Shown: piece after piece, positions 16,679-25,315 of the stretch | How the letters are laid out: every line of letters begins with the position of its first letter | Numbering within the stretch: the first letter of the stretch is position 1 | Origin: Candidatus Gastranaerophilales bacterium | GTDB taxonomy: Bacteria > Cyanobacteriota > Vampirovibrionia > Gastranaerophilales > Gastranaerophilaceae | Reading direction: 5' to 3' | Assembly (NCBI GenBank): GCA_944323595.1 | Contig: CALUTF010000006.1 | Location: 1-64,000 of the forward strand | DNA: 64,000 nt | Program-made: the position numbers and the translations under genes | The notes under the pieces: generated by a model | Told to the model about the DNA's origin: nothing | Database searches by the model: none | Seen by the model: the letters and a program-made list of their open reading frames with translations, nothing else

Positions 16679-17320
16679 ATGCCTAAATTTAATTTGATGT
16701 CTTATATTATGCCGCCTGAAGACAAGATGTTTTTTACGTATTTTCAGGATAGTGCGGAAATATGCAGGAAGTCAGCCTGTCTTTACGATAACATTATGCA
16801 TAATCAGCTGACAGAGGAATATAAAGAAAAAGCTTTGAAGTATAAGAAAAAAGGTAAACTTTCGTATAGAGCTATTTTGAAACAGTTAAACCGCAGTTTT
16901 ATAACGCCGCTTGAGAGAGAAGATATTCAGACTATTGCGGTACAGCTAAATAAAATTAATAAAAAAATTATTAAAGCCTGTCTTAATTTGGAAGTGTATA
17001 GATTAGATAAATACACGGATGAAATGAAAGAACAGGCTTTAACTTTGGTTCAGGCTACGGAAAAACTCGGTGAAATCGTAAAAATATTTAAGAAAGTTTC
17101 TGATGTGGAACAAATCACCAAGTTAAATATTGAAATGAAAGAAATAGAAGCTCACGGAGATGAAATTCACCGTCGCGCTATGAATAATTTATTTTCCGGA
17201 AAATATGAAGCTCTGGATGTTATTAAACTGAGAGATATGTATAAAGAAATTGAAAACGCTTTTGATGCGTGTTTCTACGTAACTGATACTATCTTAAACG
17301 TTGTATTGAAACAATCGTAG
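16679..17320 (+). CDS. DUF47/PhoU-like phosphate transport accessory protein
   Basis: A 213-residue, almost wholly helical, acidic and basic-rich protein of the DUF47 (TIGR00153) family, distant from PhoU. It is 7 bases from the pit gene, the usual pairing, and is thought to regulate or assist the Pit transporter. Family features are the N-terminal MPKFNLMSYIMPPEDKMFF and the C-terminal YKEIENAFDACFYVTDTI with the conserved E.n.D. motif. The start is at the ATG preceded by AAGGAGA, not at the earlier in-frame ATG at 16646. Confidence 0.9.
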   Translation: MPKFNLMSYIMPPEDKMFFTYFQDSAEICRKSACLYDNIMHNQLTEEYKEKALKYKKKGKLSYRAILKQLNRSFITPLEREDIQTIAVQLNKINKKIIKACLNLEVYRLDKYTDEMKEQALTLVQATEKLGEIVKIFKKVSDVEQITKLNIEMKEIEAHGDEIHRRAMNNLFSGKYEALDVIKLRDMYKEIENAFDACFYVTDTILNVVLKQS

Positions 17321-17327
17321 GTAATTT

Positions 17328-18344
17328 ATGACTATAACAATATTACTTTTAATAGCAGTGGTTGCAATTGCTCTGGTATTTGAATTTATAAACGGTTTTC
17401 ATGACTGTGCAAATGCTATTGCGACAGTAGTTTCTACAAAAGTACTATCTCCTAAACAGGCAGTTTTGTTCGGCGCAAGTTTGGAATTTATCGGTGCTCT
17501 GACAGGTACACACGTTGCAAAGACTATCGGTTCAGGAATAGTTAATGCCGAAATGATTACATTAACGGTAATTTTTTGTGCATTGGCTGCGGCAGTTGTC
17601 TGGAATTTATTTACGTGGTGGTTAGGGCTGCCGTCCAGTTCTTCGCATGCTCTGATTGGCGGGCTTCTGGGGGCTACGATAGTGAAAGCCGGTGTTGATG
17701 CTGTCCATGTTCATACTTTACTGGACAAAGTTATAATCCCGATGTTTACATCGCCGGTTCTGGGATTTTGTGTTGGTTTTACATTGATGCTTTTACTTGC
17801 GTGGGCAATACTTATTACACGTGTACATCCGGATACTATTAATAAAAAGTTCAGAAAGTTGCAGCTTCTGTCCTCAGGATTGATGGCATTAAGCCACGGT
17901 TCAAACGATGCTCAAAAGACAATGGGTATAATCACATTGGCGCTTCTTGCCGGAGGCGTTTTACATAAAAATCCGACAGGTGATTTTGAAATTCCGATTT
18001 ATGTAATTATTGTGTGTGCTCTTACTATGGCGGCAGGAACTATGAATGGCGGCTGGAAGATTATCAAAACAATGGGGCATAAAATTATCAAACTTAAACC
18101 AATACACGGGTTTGCAGCTGAAACTTCTGCTGCCGGTTTGATTTTGACTGCTTCACATTTCGGGATTCCGCTTAGTACTACCCACGTAATCTCAACGGCA
18201 ATTATGGGAGTTGGTTCTACTCTCCATGCGCATGCTGTTAAATGGAATATTGTAGGGAATATTGTTACTGCCTGGGTTTTAACTATTCCGGCATGTATGA
18301 TTATTTCTTCTTTCATTTATTTTCTGATTTATAAAATATTCTAG
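17328..18344 (+). CDS. pit: Low-affinity inorganic phosphate transporter Pit
   Basis: A 338-residue PiT/PHO4-family symporter with about 10 membrane segments. The duplicated family signature is clear: FHDCANAIATVVSTK near residue 24 and LSHGSNDAQKTMGI near residue 187. Other PHO4 blocks are LPSSSSHALIGGLLGA and GIPLSTTHVIS. It imports phosphate with protons or as metal phosphate across the inner membrane. It is cotranscribed with the DUF47 gene just upstream and followed closely by an MBL-fold hydrolase gene. Confidence 0.95.
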   Translation: MTITILLLIAVVAIALVFEFINGFHDCANAIATVVSTKVLSPKQAVLFGASLEFIGALTGTHVAKTIGSGIVNAEMITLTVIFCALAAAVVWNLFTWWLGLPSSSSHALIGGLLGATIVKAGVDAVHVHTLLDKVIIPMFTSPVLGFCVGFTLMLLLAWAILITRVHPDTINKKFRKLQLLSSGLMALSHGSNDAQKTMGIITLALLAGGVLHKNPTGDFEIPIYVIIVCALTMAAGTMNGGWKIIKTMGHKIIKLKPIHGFAAETSAAGLILTASHFGIPLSTTHVISTAIMGVGSTLHAHAVKWNIVGNIVTAWVLTIPACMIISSFIYFLIYKIF

Positions 18345-18355
18345 GATAATGTGGA

Positions 18356-19105
18356 ATGAAAATTACTGTTCTGGCTGAGAATAATTCAAGAATAGATAAT
18401 TACCTGCTTGCAGAACCTGCATTAAGTTTATTTGTTGAAGTTGAAAACAGAAAAATACTTTTTGATACAGGTTACAGCGATGTATTTATAAAGAATGCAG
18501 AACATTTAAATATTGATTTATCAAAAGTCAGTGATATTATCATATCGCACGGGCATAATGACCATACCAGGGGCTTAACTTTTTGGGATATAAAAAATAA
18601 AAAGATAAATTTTATTGCCCATCCTAATATTTTTGATGAAAAAGTCGGAGAGGATAAAATTCATTATGGCTGTCCTGTTTCCCGAAAAGAACTTGAAGAG
18701 AGATTTAATCTTATTCTGTCGTCTGCTCCGTATTTTTTGACAGAAAATTTATGTTTTCTCGGACAAATAGAAAATAATATAAGTTGCGATATTGATGATT
18801 CTGCACTTGTTTACAAATCTTGCGACGGATTAATTGTTATTACCGGCTGTTCACATTCAGGAATAATCAATATATTAAACTACGCTAAAAAAGTTACCGG
18901 CATCAGCAAAATTAAAGGACTTTTGGGCGGATTACATCTTATAAATAAATCTGCAAAAGAGATTGAAACAATAGCAAAAGTTTTACAAAAGGAAAATATA
19001 ACTTATCTATATCCCTGTCATTGCTGTGATTTGAATTCTAAAATCATACTTTCTAAATATTGTAAAATACGGGAAGTCTGCACCGGTGATGTAATTAATT
19101 TTTAA
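18356..19105 (+). CDS. MBL-fold metallo-hydrolase
   Basis: A 249-residue metallo-beta-lactamase-fold protein. The metal motif HGHNDH is at residues 65-70, with later ligands in GCSHSGI, GGLHL and the C-terminal CHCCD. This arrangement matches the branch related to methanopterin-pathway DHPA synthase, whose bacterial members are mostly uncharacterised hydrolases. It starts 11 bases after pit, so it may be in the same transcript. No clear substrate. AGGA lies 8 bases before the ATG. Confidence 0.85.
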   Translation: MKITVLAENNSRIDNYLLAEPALSLFVEVENRKILFDTGYSDVFIKNAEHLNIDLSKVSDIIISHGHNDHTRGLTFWDIKNKKINFIAHPNIFDEKVGEDKIHYGCPVSRKELEERFNLILSSAPYFLTENLCFLGQIENNISCDIDDSALVYKSCDGLIVITGCSHSGIINILNYAKKVTGISKIKGLLGGLHLINKSAKEIETIAKVLQKENITYLYPCHCCDLNSKIILSKYCKIREVCTGDVINF

Positions 19106-19180
19106 GAATTAAAATTTTTTAAGTAGCAAAAAATATTTTTTTCTGATTTTAATATAATACGCACTCAAACGGAGATTAGA

Positions 19181-19504
19181 ATGATTTATAATACCGGATA
19201 TACAGCCCCATCATTTACTGGTTTTTATAAAATTAAAGGCACAGCAAAAGAATTAAAACCTCTTGTTGAGCCAATTAATGACGCATTGCCTGATAGCTTT
19301 GTATTTTTTAAAGATAAATCAAAATGGCAAAGGACATTATATATTTTGACGGGCAAGCATCAGGACAAGTTTGTTTCAAAAATCGGACAGATGGATTTTA
19401 TGGATTTAAAGGAGAAAGTAGAGAAAGTTTTGGCAGAAAAGGCTGTGAAGTTAAAATTTAAAAAAGTCAAAAAACAACTTGAAAACGGAAATTTTAAAAT
19501 ATAG
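19181..19504 (+). CDS. Small hypothetical protein with FTGFY motif
   Basis: A 107-residue protein that I do not recognise. The N-terminal part reads YTAPSFTGFYKIKG, then a mixed-charge body with many Lys ends in KKVKKQLENGNFKI. No signal peptide or membrane segment. The ATG follows GGAGATTAGA, a good ribosome-binding site, so it is probably real. The FTGFY stretch resembles YTGLY in the radical-SAM protein at 11591-13084, possibly a lineage-specific N-terminal tag. Confidence 0.65.
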   Translation: MIYNTGYTAPSFTGFYKIKGTAKELKPLVEPINDALPDSFVFFKDKSKWQRTLYILTGKHQDKFVSKIGQMDFMDLKEKVEKVLAEKAVKLKFKKVKKQLENGNFKI

Positions 19505-19616
19505 TGAAAAAGTAAATAAGTAAATGAGTGAATAGGTGAATAAGTCCTATGATAAATCAGCTATAGAAAAAACTTTGTAGAGCCTGATTTAATAAAAGAA
19601 TACATACACATTAGAA

Positions 19617-19796
19617 CCTCACCCTCTCCCTCTCCTTGAAAAGGAGAGGGAACAATGGTTTATATAAAAGCCGCCAATACAAAGATATTAAAAACTTCTT
19701 GAACACCTAATACAGGCGACTGTTCCGACATTGAAGAGTCATACTGATGCAAAGCTTCGTTTGCCCCTCTCCTAAGTAGGAGAGGGTAGGGTGAGG
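19617..19796. repeat. Intergenic MITE/REP-like element, copy A
   Basis: 180 bp bounded by imperfect inverted ends: CCTCACCCTCTCC at the left and GGAGAGGGTAGGGTGAGG at the right. The inner part has a second hairpin (CTCTCCTT gaaa AAGGAGAG) and TATATAAAAGCCGCCAATACA, shared with copy D at 24604. It contains GATGCAAAGCTTCGTTTGCCCC, a motif found twice more at 24480-24610. It has no ORF of its own and ends 17 bases from the autotransporter 2 stop codon. The remainder of this intergenic stretch (19505-19616) is AT-rich with short degenerate repeats and no gene. Confidence 0.75.
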
Positions 19797-21650
19797 TATG
19801 TTATCAGTCTGCATCAAAGAGATTTAATCTCTTTTTTAACCTTAGGTTTGTCGGAGTTTTTAGGTTCAGAGCCAAGCATGAAACGGAAGCCGCCTGTGAG
19901 AGCAACACCGTTTCTGCCGCCGTTACGAATCATAGCTTGCAAGAACGCAGTGAACTTGTCAGCCCAGTTACGTTGAACACCAACACCGTATTCTACGTAA
20001 GGTTTAACACTCATTTCAGGGAGTTTAACGTTATTAGCGGTAACTTTGGATTCATTCATTAAATTCCAAACCATACCAACAGAAGCGTACGGCTGCCAAC
20101 CGCCTTTGAGGTTTGCAATGAATCTTACACTCGGGTTTAATTGGATTGTATGCAGCGGGTCGCTTTCGATATTTACACCAGCAGCGTTTTTGTAGTCAAA
20201 AGTGTTCACAAATGTATAAGACAAGAACATAATCGGCTGGATAATGAACTTACCGTCTTTAAATTCAAAGTTGTAACCGGTTTTAGACCCGACACCAGCA
20301 AGCAGTGAAGTATAATCTTCTTTGCCGTACATGGTGTGTGATTCACCAACAGAAGCACCTGCAGACGCAGTGATAGCAGTCCAGAAATTACCTTTGTAGA
20401 AAGTTTCGGTGAAGCCTAACAAACCTCCGTTCATAGTAGTATCAACACCGGAGTAATTCAAAGAAGAACCCATGTAACCGGCATAACCAGTGAAGACTCT
20501 ACTCCAGCCGTTTTTCATTTCTTTGAAATCACCATCGAAGCCAACTAGACTACCATAAGTAATGGCATCGACTTTCGGTCCGTTTTTAATGTTCATGGTT
20601 TCAAAAGTGGTATACGGTCTGAACCAAACGCCTTTGTTATGTAAGTTATCAGCGTATGACGGCAAATTATCGTTAAAGTCAGTACTTAATGCATATTTGT
20701 TAGCATTGATTTTAGCGTAACGTTCCATAGCAGGTAATTGAGTGAACGCATCAGCGTGTTCAAAGACGTATTTGAACGCTTCGTTCATAGCAGCTTGACC
20801 GGCAGCAAGATTACCGACAGGAGTTGCCAGAACAGCAGGGTTGAACGCATCAGACGGGTTGCCTGTGGTTCCGCCACCTGTAGGCGGAATTGGTAAATTA
20901 GGTTCATCCGGTTCATCGGGTTCGTCGGGCAGGATAATGTCGCCTTTGGCAAAGACAAAGTAACCGCCGTCACCTTTACCATCATATTGATTGTCTTTGT
21001 CGTAGATAACATTGTATTTGTAGATAGGTGTGTAAGCAGTTGTTTGGAAACTGTCGGGAAGATCCCCTGTGCCGCCGGAGATAGCGTTAACAACGTTGTT
21101 TTTCAAGTCAGGTTCAGCGAAATAGACAGCGGTGACAGATTCACCCTGAACAGCGTCAGACAAAAGATTCATACCTATGACATTTAAGTTACCGTTATGT
21201 TCGCCATAACTGTCAGCAGTAAGCCTGTCCATTTCTTTGTTAGCTAAATCAACGTCGGCAACAAAGTTTGTATCATCAGTGAGAGTAAAACTATTTACAT
21301 CATAGACATGTACAGAGTTATTAACGGTATTTAAAGTAGTATTACCGGCAAAGAGGTTACTGTTTCTGATATCGTTAAACATGTAGAAAGTAGTATTATC
21401 TTTATTATCGCCAGTAATATTAACATTATAACCGTCAACACCGTCAATATTATCAGCCATAACAATGCTACCGTTATTTTTTAGATTGAAGTTTAAAGCA
21501 GCATCAGCCGCATCAAGATAGATAGCATTATCATCTCTGGAAATATTACCATTGTCATCAATAGTTTCAGTGTAGTTGCCTGAAAAAACACTTTGTGCGT
21601 TATCAGCGATAATATTCAGGTCAGTTGTAGAATAAATAGCGCCGCCCTTA
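19797..21650. repeat. Long direct repeat, copy 2 (autotransporter 3' part)
   Basis: Second copy of the sequence at 1-1835. Perfect identity runs from 20556 to 20917 and is lower on both sides, with many third-position changes. It encodes the linker and beta-barrel of autotransporter 2. Confidence 0.85.
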
Positions 21651-23914
21651 GCAATCGCGTAATTATTTTCATTTTGGACATTGGTATGATCCACTTTAGT
21701 AAAGTTGTTTATAAATGAGGCGTTTAAAATCTCTTTGATAGTTCCAGTGTTATATATTGCGCCACCAAGACTTTTATTTGTAAGGTTATTATTGTTAGTT
21801 TCTGCAGTAGCAATAAGAATAGCACTGTTACTAATAAAATCACCAGAGATAGTTTCAATAGTATCTTTGTTAAGAATGGCACCTCCTATGGCGAGGTAAG
21901 TACCGTATGAACGATCATTGCTGCTTGATACGCTATTATTGACGAAATTGCCAATAATATTTTGAATTATTGCTGAATTATTAGATTTTCCTTCGTTGTA
22001 AATAGCTCCACCTTGACTTGCACTATTATTAATAAAATCGCCAGTAATGGTTTCAATAGTCCCTGTGTCGTTATCAATCGCCCCGCCGTTCTGTGATGCT
22101 GTATTACCAATAAAATTACCAGTAATAGTTTCAACTGTTCCTGCGTTATAAATCGCTCCGCCTAGTTTTGCAGAATTTCCGATGAAATTACCAATAATAT
22201 TTTTAATTAATCCGGAGGAATGACTATCAGTATCACTGTTAAAAATTGCCCCCCCTATTGCCTCAGATGACATGTTTACTGAATTGTTAATAAAGTCCCC
22301 TGAGATAGCGTCAATAGTTCCGCTGTTGTAAATCGCTCCACCGTAGGAGCCATAAGTCCCTGATGCATTATTCTCAATGAAGTTTCCAATAATTGCTTTA
22401 ATTAGTCCGGAATTATATATTGCTCCTCCATATGCATAGGTTGATTCATATGTATAGTTTGGGGCATAGGCACTAGTACTATTATTAATAAAATCACCAG
22501 TGATGTTACCTATTGTGCCGTCGTTATCAATAGCCCCGCCAGTAGCAGAGCCTCCTCCCCACCAGCCGGTTTCTTCATTAATAGAAATAGCACTATTATT
22601 AATAAAATCACCTGTAATAATTCCAATGAATCCATAACTAGAAATCGCTCCGCCTGAATTATCTGCCGAATTACTAATAAAATCACCTATAATAGTTTTA
22701 ATAAGTTCAGAATTATCAATCGCCCCGCCGTCGTAGTCTGCAGAATTGCCAATAAAATCACCAGTGATGTTACCTATTGTGCCGTCGTTATCAATAGCCC
22801 CGCCTGAACTATTTGCCGAATTACTAATAAAATCACCGGTGATATCGCCGATGGTGCCTCTGTTATAAATAGCTCCGCCTGAACTATCTGCCGAATTACT
22901 AATAAAATCGCCAGTGATAGTATTAATGACAGCAGTTTCTGTATTATAAATAGCTCCGCCTCTATTACTGTCTCCTGTTGAATTAGCAATGAAATCTCCG
23001 GTGATATTTTCAATCGTGTTACTGTTGTATATCGCCCCGCCACCAGCCCCATAACTACCAGCGCCATTCTCAATGAAGTTTCCAATAATAGCTTTAATTA
23101 TCCCAGAATTAGCAATAGCTCCACCATTCTGTGCATAATTACTAATAAAATCAGCATTCAGATTCGTGATACTGCCTGAATTATATAATGCCCCGCCATA
23201 AGCGTATATGTCGCCGCTATCTCTGTAGCTTCCCCTACGATAGCTAAGATTAATGGAATTGTTAATAAAATCCCCGCTGAGAGTATCAATATCTGCGGAG
23301 TTGTTTAGGGCACCTCCAAGAATATCGACATCGGTACCTGCTCCATTATTAAGATCCAGATAAACATCAGTTATATTATCCTTAAACAGTACATTTTCAA
23401 AATTTGTAACGCTAGAGACACCTCCAACATGTTGGTAATGATTGTCAGAAGACCCATCAGGATTTTCCAGAGTAACGGGTTGTACCTGATTTATGTATTC
23501 AGAGGTATAATTCCCGCCTGCATTGGTATCCGGTGTAATGTATCTATAAGTGATAGTTACCGGATCAGTAGGGGCGTTGACTTGAAAAGTGAGTGTAGTA
23601 ACGTTATCAGGATTAGTATCAGAAACCCCATACTCAGTTTGTTTAAGACTCATTTGATAGTAAACGGGTGTAAACTCACCAGTTTCGCTGTTATAATTGA
23701 ATTTAGTAATGATATTATCACCGACAGGTGCAGCCCCGTCTTCCCCGGCAGGAACAGGAGTCAAAGAATAAGCGCTATCAGGATAGTAGATTACAGGATC
23801 AGTATCCGGAATAGCCTGACCAGCAAGATTGTCAAGCGTAGGTGTCGCTAAATCATCGGCATAAACAGGAGCCGCTCCGATTAATAAAGCAGCTAAAAGC
23901 ATCTTGGAAGTCAA
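19814..23914 (-). CDS. Giant repeat autotransporter 2 (phase-variable candidate)
   Basis: A 1366-residue paralogue of the protein at 18-4076: signal-peptide core LLAALLIGAAPVYA, a passenger of FINNSA/FISNSA...GGAIYN...IGDITG units that are more diverged and more spaced than in copy 1, the same DEPDEPDEP linker and a nearly identical C-terminal barrel ending VKKEIKSL. It is probably a surface-displayed beta-helix. The in-frame ORF starts only at a TTG (23914) without a ribosome-binding site. The plausible start is ATG 23988 with GAGGA upstream, but the G9 tract at 23919-23927 throws it out of frame. Gain of one G would link them. As sequenced, the gene is therefore probably off. Confidence 0.85.
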   Translation of the reverse strand: MTSKMLLAALLIGAAPVYADDLATPTLDNLAGQAIPDTDPVIYYPDSAYSLTPVPAGEDGAAPVGDNIITKFNYNSETGEFTPVYYQMSLKQTEYGVSDTNPDNVTTLTFQVNAPTDPVTITYRYITPDTNAGGNYTSEYINQVQPVTLENPDGSSDNHYQHVGGVSSVTNFENVLFKDNITDVYLDLNNGAGTDVDILGGALNNSADIDTLSGDFINNSINLSYRRGSYRDSGDIYAYGGALYNSGSITNLNADFISNYAQNGGAIANSGIIKAIIGNFIENGAGSYGAGGGAIYNSNTIENITGDFIANSTGDSNRGGAIYNTETAVINTITGDFISNSADSSGGAIYNRGTIGDITGDFISNSANSSGGAIDNDGTIGNITGDFIGNSADYDGGAIDNSELIKTIIGDFISNSADNSGGAISSYGFIGIITGDFINNSAISINEETGWWGGGSATGGAIDNDGTIGNITGDFINNSTSAYAPNYTYESTYAYGGAIYNSGLIKAIIGNFIENNASGTYGSYGGAIYNSGTIDAISGDFINNSVNMSSEAIGGAIFNSDTDSHSSGLIKNIIGNFIGNSAKLGGAIYNAGTVETITGNFIGNTASQNGGAIDNDTGTIETITGDFINNSASQGGAIYNEGKSNNSAIIQNIIGNFVNNSVSSSNDRSYGTYLAIGGAILNKDTIETISGDFISNSAILIATAETNNNNLTNKSLGGAIYNTGTIKEILNASFINNFTKVDHTNVQNENNYAIAKGGAIYSTTDLNIIADNAQSVFSGNYTETIDDNGNISRDDNAIYLDAADAALNFNLKNNGSIVMADNIDGVDGYNVNITGDNKDNTTFYMFNDIRNSNLFAGNTTLNTVNNSVHVYDVNSFTLTDDTNFVADVDLANKEMDRLTADSYGEHNGNLNVIGMNLLSDAVQGESVTAVYFAEPDLKNNVVNAISGGTGDLPDSFQTTAYTPIYKYNVIYDKDNQYDGKGDGGYFVFAKGDIILPDEPDEPDEPNLPIPPTGGGTTGNPSDAFNPAVLATPVGNLAAGQAAMNEAFKYVFEHADAFTQLPAMERYAKINANKYALSTDFNDNLPSYADNLHNKGVWFRPYTTFETMNIKNGPKVDAITYGSLVGFDGDFKEMKNGWSRVFTGYAGYMGSSLNYSGVDTTMNGGLLGFTETFYKGNFWTAITASAGASVGESHTMYGKEDYTSLLAGVGSKTGYNFEFKDGKFIIQPIMFLSYTFVNTFDYKNAAGVNIESDPLHTIQLNPSVRFIANLKGGWQPYASVGMVWNLMNESKVTANNVKLPEMSVKPYVEYGVGVQRNWADKFTAFLQAMIRNGGRNGVALTGGFRFMLGSEPKNSDKPKVKKEIKSL

Positions 23915-23988
23915 TTTGCCCCCCCCCTCTCTGAGAAAAGGCTATTATTGCTTAATTTGGGCAGTGTAGTAAAAACCGTGTTTGACAT
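23911..23988 (-). other. Out-of-frame leader ORF with RBS, upstream of autotransporter 2
   Basis: ATG 23988 lies 7 bases after GAGGA (another in-frame ATG at 23994 is too close). It reads MSNTVFTTLPKLSNN...SERGG and meets TGA at 23911-23913 just after the G9 tract. With ten G it would read SERGGGKLTSKMLLAALL into the signal peptide, matching the layout GGGSLTSRTLLAALL of autotransporter 1. Confidence 0.72.
23919..23927 (-). repeat. Homopolymeric G9 tract at the autotransporter 2 signal peptide
   Basis: Nine C on the plus strand, nine G in the coding sense. Ten or seven G bring ATG 23988 into frame with the autotransporter; nine and eight do not. It sits at the same place, relative to the signal peptide, as the tract of autotransporter 1. 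Confidence 0.85.
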
Positions 23989-24022
23989 AAACATATCCTC
24001 GCAAGATAAAGTATATATCTAT

Positions 24023-24051
24023 ACTATATACTATATTTTATAAAAATTCAA
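24023..24051 (-). promoter_or_regulatory. Promoter of autotransporter 2
   Basis: Minus-strand TTGAAT, 17-base spacer, TATAGT, about 35 bases before the ATG at 23988. Confidence 0.6.
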
Positions 24052-24226
24052 GTGTTTAGAGTGCACATTTAATAAAAATTTACAAAACGAATGGGCTTAG
24101 TTAGGGGTATTTGTAAAGTGTGGCAAAGGTTTTCGACAGAAAAAAGTTTTTTAAGAAAAGATTAAGAAATATGTAGAATTGTTAAGGAAATGCCACATCA
24201 AGGGGCAAGGCTTTCCCCACATCTTA

Positions 24227-24735
24227 CCTCACCCCTAAAAGCCCCTCACCCTAACCCTGTCTTGGATTTGCTCCACGCTCACAGAGACTCGACAAAAAGC
24301 CTGGCGGCCTAGTTGTCTCGTTCCGCTCGCTATCCGGACTAACTTCGTGTCGTCCGTCCGCAAATCCGCTCTCCTACTAAGGCGAGGGGTATATGTTTTC
24401 TCCAAAAGCCGGCATTTTAAAGATTTTTAAAATGTGTAGAACATCTAATACAGGCGCCAATTCCAATGTTGATGAGTAGTGTTGATGCAAACATCATGTT
24501 TGCCCCTCCCTTACTCACTCCCCTCACAGAGGTCAATCTGACGGGGGAGGGAAATGCAATTCCAGCCTTGAGGAGTCGTTCTGATGCAAACGTAACGTTT
24601 GCACCTCACCCCTACCCCCTCTCCTTAACAAGGAGAGGGGAAAAAGGTTTATATAAAAGTCACCATTACAAAGATATTTAAAACTTTTTGAACACCTATT
24701 ACAGGCGACTTTTTGAAAGTTGAGCAGTATTGCTG
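24227..24735. repeat. Cluster of intergenic MITE/REP-like elements (copies B, C, D)
   Basis: This gene-free stretch between autotransporter 2 and bcp holds at least three degenerate copies of the family at 19617-19796. Copy B starts CCTCACCCC at 24227 and ends near GGCGAGGGG. Copy C (about 24381-24546) has AACATCTAATACAGGCGCC and GATGCAAACATCATGTTTGC. Copy D (about 24604-24735) has CCTCACCCCTACCCCCTCTCC, TATATAAAAGTCACCATTAC and AACACCTATTACAGGCGAC. The family therefore flanks autotransporter 2 on both sides. No coding capacity seen. The rest (24052-24226) is AT-rich with nothing recognised. Confidence 0.7.
24264..24367. repeat. 104-bp GC-richer insert with inverted ends
   Basis: Bounded by GGATTTGC and GCAAATCC, perfect inverted 8-mers, within copy B of the intergenic repeat. 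The inside (CTCCACGCTCACAGAGACTC ... CTCGTTCCGCTCGCTATCCGG) is clearly richer in G+C than its surroundings and has no ORF. It looks like a small element nested in another. Confidence 0.5.
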
Positions 24736-24759
24736 TAAATAATATGTTTTGTATATAAT
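24730..24759 (+). promoter_or_regulatory. Promoter of bcp
   Basis: TTGCTG, 18-base spacer, TATAAT, 21 bases before the ATG. The -35 lies at the end of intergenic repeat copy D. Confidence 0.55.
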
Positions 24760-24780
24760 TATAAAAAAAGGAGTTATGTT

Positions 24781-25236
24781 ATGGATTTTAAAGATATAAA
24801 ATTAACAGGTATAGACGCTGACGGTATAGAAAAAGAATTTACACTTGCTGATTTTAAAGGTCAGGATGTTGTGCTGTATTTTTATCCGAAAGATAATACG
24901 TCCGGATGCACTCAGGAAGCATGTGACTTTCGTGATAATTTCAACAGAATTTCTTCCCGTGCTGTTGTAATCGGTGTTAGCCCGGATAGTATTAAAAGTC
25001 ATTTAAAATTTAAAGAAAATCACGGGCTTAATTTTATTCTTCTTTCAGATCCTGAACATAAATTGTCTGAATTACTGGGTGCATGGGGAGAAAAATCCAT
25101 GTATGGCAAAAAATATATGGGAATTATCCGCTCAACTTTTATTCTTGATAAAGACGGCTCTGTAGAAAAAGAATGGCGTAAAGTTAAGGTTAAAGGTCAC
25201 GTTGATGAAGTTTTGGATTATTTGTTAAATAAATAG
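24781..25236 (+). CDS. bcp: Thiol peroxidase of the Bcp/PrxQ family
   Basis: A 151-residue cytosolic peroxiredoxin that reduces hydrogen peroxide and organic peroxides using thioredoxin-type donors. The active site is YPKDNTSGCTQEACDF, with peroxidatic Cys43 and resolving Cys48, the pattern of the PrxQ alpha-2 type. SDPEHKLSELLGAWGEKSMYGK and GIIRSTFILDKDG are further family blocks. AAAGGAG precedes the ATG. A DJ-1-family gene follows in the same direction 79 bases later, so both may serve the oxidative stress response. Confidence 0.95.
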   Translation: MDFKDIKLTGIDADGIEKEFTLADFKGQDVVLYFYPKDNTSGCTQEACDFRDNFNRISSRAVVIGVSPDSIKSHLKFKENHGLNFILLSDPEHKLSELLGAWGEKSMYGKKYMGIIRSTFILDKDGSVEKEWRKVKVKGHVDEVLDYLLNK

Positions 25237-25315
25237 CCGGAGAGAAAATACATTATACCGATTAAAATTTTCAATATTTATTATTTACTCAAAAAGTAAA
25301 AAAAGGAGTGAAAAA

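Noticed and set aside
22774-23085. Alternative frame ORF in the autotransporter 2 repeats
   Set aside because: Same reason as in the first array: periodic sequence in threes keeps shadow frames open.
24466-24681. 71-residue ORF in the intergenic repeat cluster
   Set aside because: It consists of translated inverted repeats, is Pro/Leu-rich and has no ribosome-binding site.
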